From NCBI GenBank assembly GCA_003485765.1, contig DNHS01000033.1, positions 52,687 through 68,140 of the forward strand: DNA of 15,454 bases. The letters are read 5' to 3'. This document shows, in pieces, positions 14,216-15,454 of the stretch (positions are counted from its first letter, which is position 1; the number at the start of each line of letters is the position of its first letter). The stretch is from Candidatus Omnitrophota bacterium (GTDB taxonomy: Bacteria; Omnitrophota; Gorgyraeia; Gorgyraeales; Gorgyraeaceae). The position numbers and the translations under genes are program-made. The notes beneath the pieces were generated by a model. That model had not been told where the DNA came from and made no database searches. It saw nothing but the letters and a program-made list of their open reading frames with translations.

Positions 14216-14709
14216 GAAAAATATTCCTACCTCTTACAAAAGATATTATAAAATCTCTAAAACAGGGAGAAATGGTTCTGCTGAGTGGGCTGGTTTTAAC
14301 TGCAAGGGATGCAGCGCATAAAAGACTTTTTGACGCTTTAAAATCAGGCAAAAAATTCCCTGTTTCATTAAAAGGCGAAACAATATACTACACAGGGCCT
14401 ACGCCCAATAGAAATGGAGAGGTTATCGGCTCATGCGGTCCTACTACAAGTTCCAGAATGGATCCTTTTACGCCTTTATTATTAAAGCACGGCCTTGTAG
14501 GGATGATAGGCAAGGGCGAAAGGTCAAAAAAAGTAAGTCTAGCGATAAAAAAATATGGGGCAGTATATTTTATTACAATAGGAGGGGCAGGCGCGTATTT
14601 ATCAGAAAAAGTGAAAACAGCGGAAGTTATAGCGTATAAAGATTTAGGGCCTGAGGCAATCTATAGATTAACAGTCGAAGATTTCCCGGCAATAGCGGAG
14701 GTATTATGA
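14212..14709 (+). CDS. Fumarate hydratase class I, beta subunit
   Basis: C-terminal-domain homologue that completes the fumarase active site with the alpha subunit. It has 165 residues, slightly short for the family. Motifs are LTARDAAHKR (29-38), YYTGPTPNRNGEVIGSCGPTT ending at about 79, RMD (82-84) and IGKGE near 100-103. The start overlaps the alpha stop in ATGA and there is no separate Shine-Dalgarno, so coupled 1:1 synthesis with alpha is likely. Its end overlaps rph in the same way. As with alpha, a tartrate dehydratase beta subunit is the alternative. Confidence 0.9.
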   Translation: MRKIFLPLTKDIIKSLKQGEMVLLSGLVLTARDAAHKRLFDALKSGKKFPVSLKGETIYYTGPTPNRNGEVIGSCGPTTSSRMDPFTPLLLKHGLVGMIGKGERSKKVSLAIKKYGAVYFITIGGAGAYLSEKVKTAEVIAYKDLGPEAIYRLTVEDFPAIAEVL

Positions 14710-15422
14710 GGAGTGACGGAAGGCAATTAGATCAGATGAGAAAGGTTAAGATAAAAAGAAATGTTCTTAAATTTGCGGAAGGTTCCTGCATGATAGAAAT
14801 GGGCAATACCAAGGTTATTTGCAGTGCTTCTGTGGAAGACAAGGCCCCGCCGTTTTTAAGAAACACAGGTTCAGGTTGGATAACAGCAGAGTACGGCATG
14901 CTTCCGCGTTCCTGTAAATCCAGAATAGACAGAGAAGCTTCACGGGGTAAACAAAGCGGCAGGACCCAGGAGATACAAAGATTAATAGGAAGAAGCATGC
15001 GTTCTATTAGCGAGTTAAAAAAAATAGGCGAGAGGACTATCTGGATTGACTGCGATGTGATACAGGGAGACGGCGGCACGCGCACAGCCAGCATTACAGG
15101 AAGTTTTATTGCTCTAGTGGATGCGCTTATGAAATTAAAAAATGAGAAAGTTATAACTTCAATACCCCTTACAGATTATGTAGCTGCCATAAGCGTTGGA
15201 ATTGTAAATGGAGAGAAATGCCTGGACCTGAATTATGAAGAGGATTCAGGCGCAGAAGTGGATATGAATATTATTATGACAGGTTCTGGAAAAATGGTTG
15301 AAGTTCAGGGCACAGCCGAGAAGAAACCTTTTTCCGCAAAGGATTTGAATGATCTCATAAGCCTTGCAAAAAATGGCATCGATGACCTAATAGGCCTTCA
15401 GAAAAAACTCATCAAGCTATAA
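14706..15422 (+). CDS. rph: Ribonuclease PH
   Basis: Phosphate-dependent 3' exonuclease that trims tRNA precursors and also acts on rRNA. It has 238 residues, full length for the family. R86 in GRTQEIQRLIGRS and T125-R126 in GGTRTAS match the phosphate site. D180 and D186 match the catalytic aspartates of the E. coli enzyme in position. It opens RSDGRQLDQMRKVKI, the typical N-terminus. GGAGG (14697-14701) lies 4 bases before the ATG, itself overlapping the fumarase beta stop. The 32 bases after the stop show no terminator, so the unit may go on beyond the window. Confidence 0.96.
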   Translation: MRSDGRQLDQMRKVKIKRNVLKFAEGSCMIEMGNTKVICSASVEDKAPPFLRNTGSGWITAEYGMLPRSCKSRIDREASRGKQSGRTQEIQRLIGRSMRSISELKKIGERTIWIDCDVIQGDGGTRTASITGSFIALVDALMKLKNEKVITSIPLTDYVAAISVGIVNGEKCLDLNYEEDSGAEVDMNIIMTGSGKMVEVQGTAEKKPFSAKDLNDLISLAKNGIDDLIGLQKKLIKL

Positions 15423-15454
15423 AAGCGTTATCCACAAAGTAGGGCAGGTTTAAA

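Noticed and set aside
14433..14639. 68-codon + strand frame inside the fumarase beta gene
   Set aside because: It overlaps a gene with clear family motifs in another frame and shows no recognisable features of its own.
15423..15454. Terminator or new gene start after rph
   Set aside because: The last 32 bases show neither a hairpin with a T-run nor a start codon with a ribosome binding site.

Overview
This window is a dense stretch of core chromosomal genes from a bacterium. Sixteen of the 17 genes lie on the + strand, many overlap by 4 to 8 bases, and AT-rich codons (ATA, AGA/AGG, AAA) are common. A probable outer-membrane beta-barrel gene with a signal peptide, plus a type IV prepilin peptidase, point to a two-membrane (Gram-negative-type) cell. 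The split [4Fe-4S] class I fumarase and the unusual KARI cofactor loop suggest an anaerobe. An uncultured lineage such as Omnitrophota or a relative is my best guess. That is an impression from gene order and protein style, not something a single marker here proves.

Region 1 (1-4057) is branched-chain amino acid synthesis: the 3' half of ilvB, then ilvN, ilvC and leuA. Region 2 (4062-6873) carries aroE, a prepilin peptidase gene and aroC. An outer-membrane protein gene follows on the - strand (6862-7449) and overlaps the aroC end tail to tail. From about 7504 a second + strand unit starts at a good sigma70-type promoter placed so that aroK may be leaderless. It runs without a visible break through aroK, dprA, topA, xerC, queC, queE, the two fumarase subunit genes and rph (7540-15422). 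So the shikimate genes aroE, aroC and aroK are split over two units, and the second unit mixes DNA uptake/recombination, topology, chromosome dimer resolution, queuosine precursor synthesis, the TCA cycle and tRNA 3'-end trimming.

The most interesting structure lies between the genes. Most same-strand junctions are between -8 and +22 bases. The five that are longer (56-82 bases) each hold a palindrome or a repeat-like insert. Two are exact inverted copies of one 39-base palindrome (4923-4961 and 12635-12673, core GTGCCTGGCAC). A third (5762-5800) is also 39 bases and differs in the stem by paired compensatory changes, so it belongs to the same family. A fourth (2440-2491) is a different long hairpin. 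The fifth (ilvB/ilvN) has an 18-base insert bracketed by two copies of the ilvB 3' end. Those copies encode the identical last 12 residues plus stop but differ at seven bases, all synonymous, which suggests a junction between two diverged ilvB alleles. No CRISPR array, complete transposon, tRNA or rRNA is visible, and I do not see an undescribed multi-gene system. The novelty is the palindrome family and its placement, the ilvB echo, the KARI cofactor loop and the apparently leaderless aroK.
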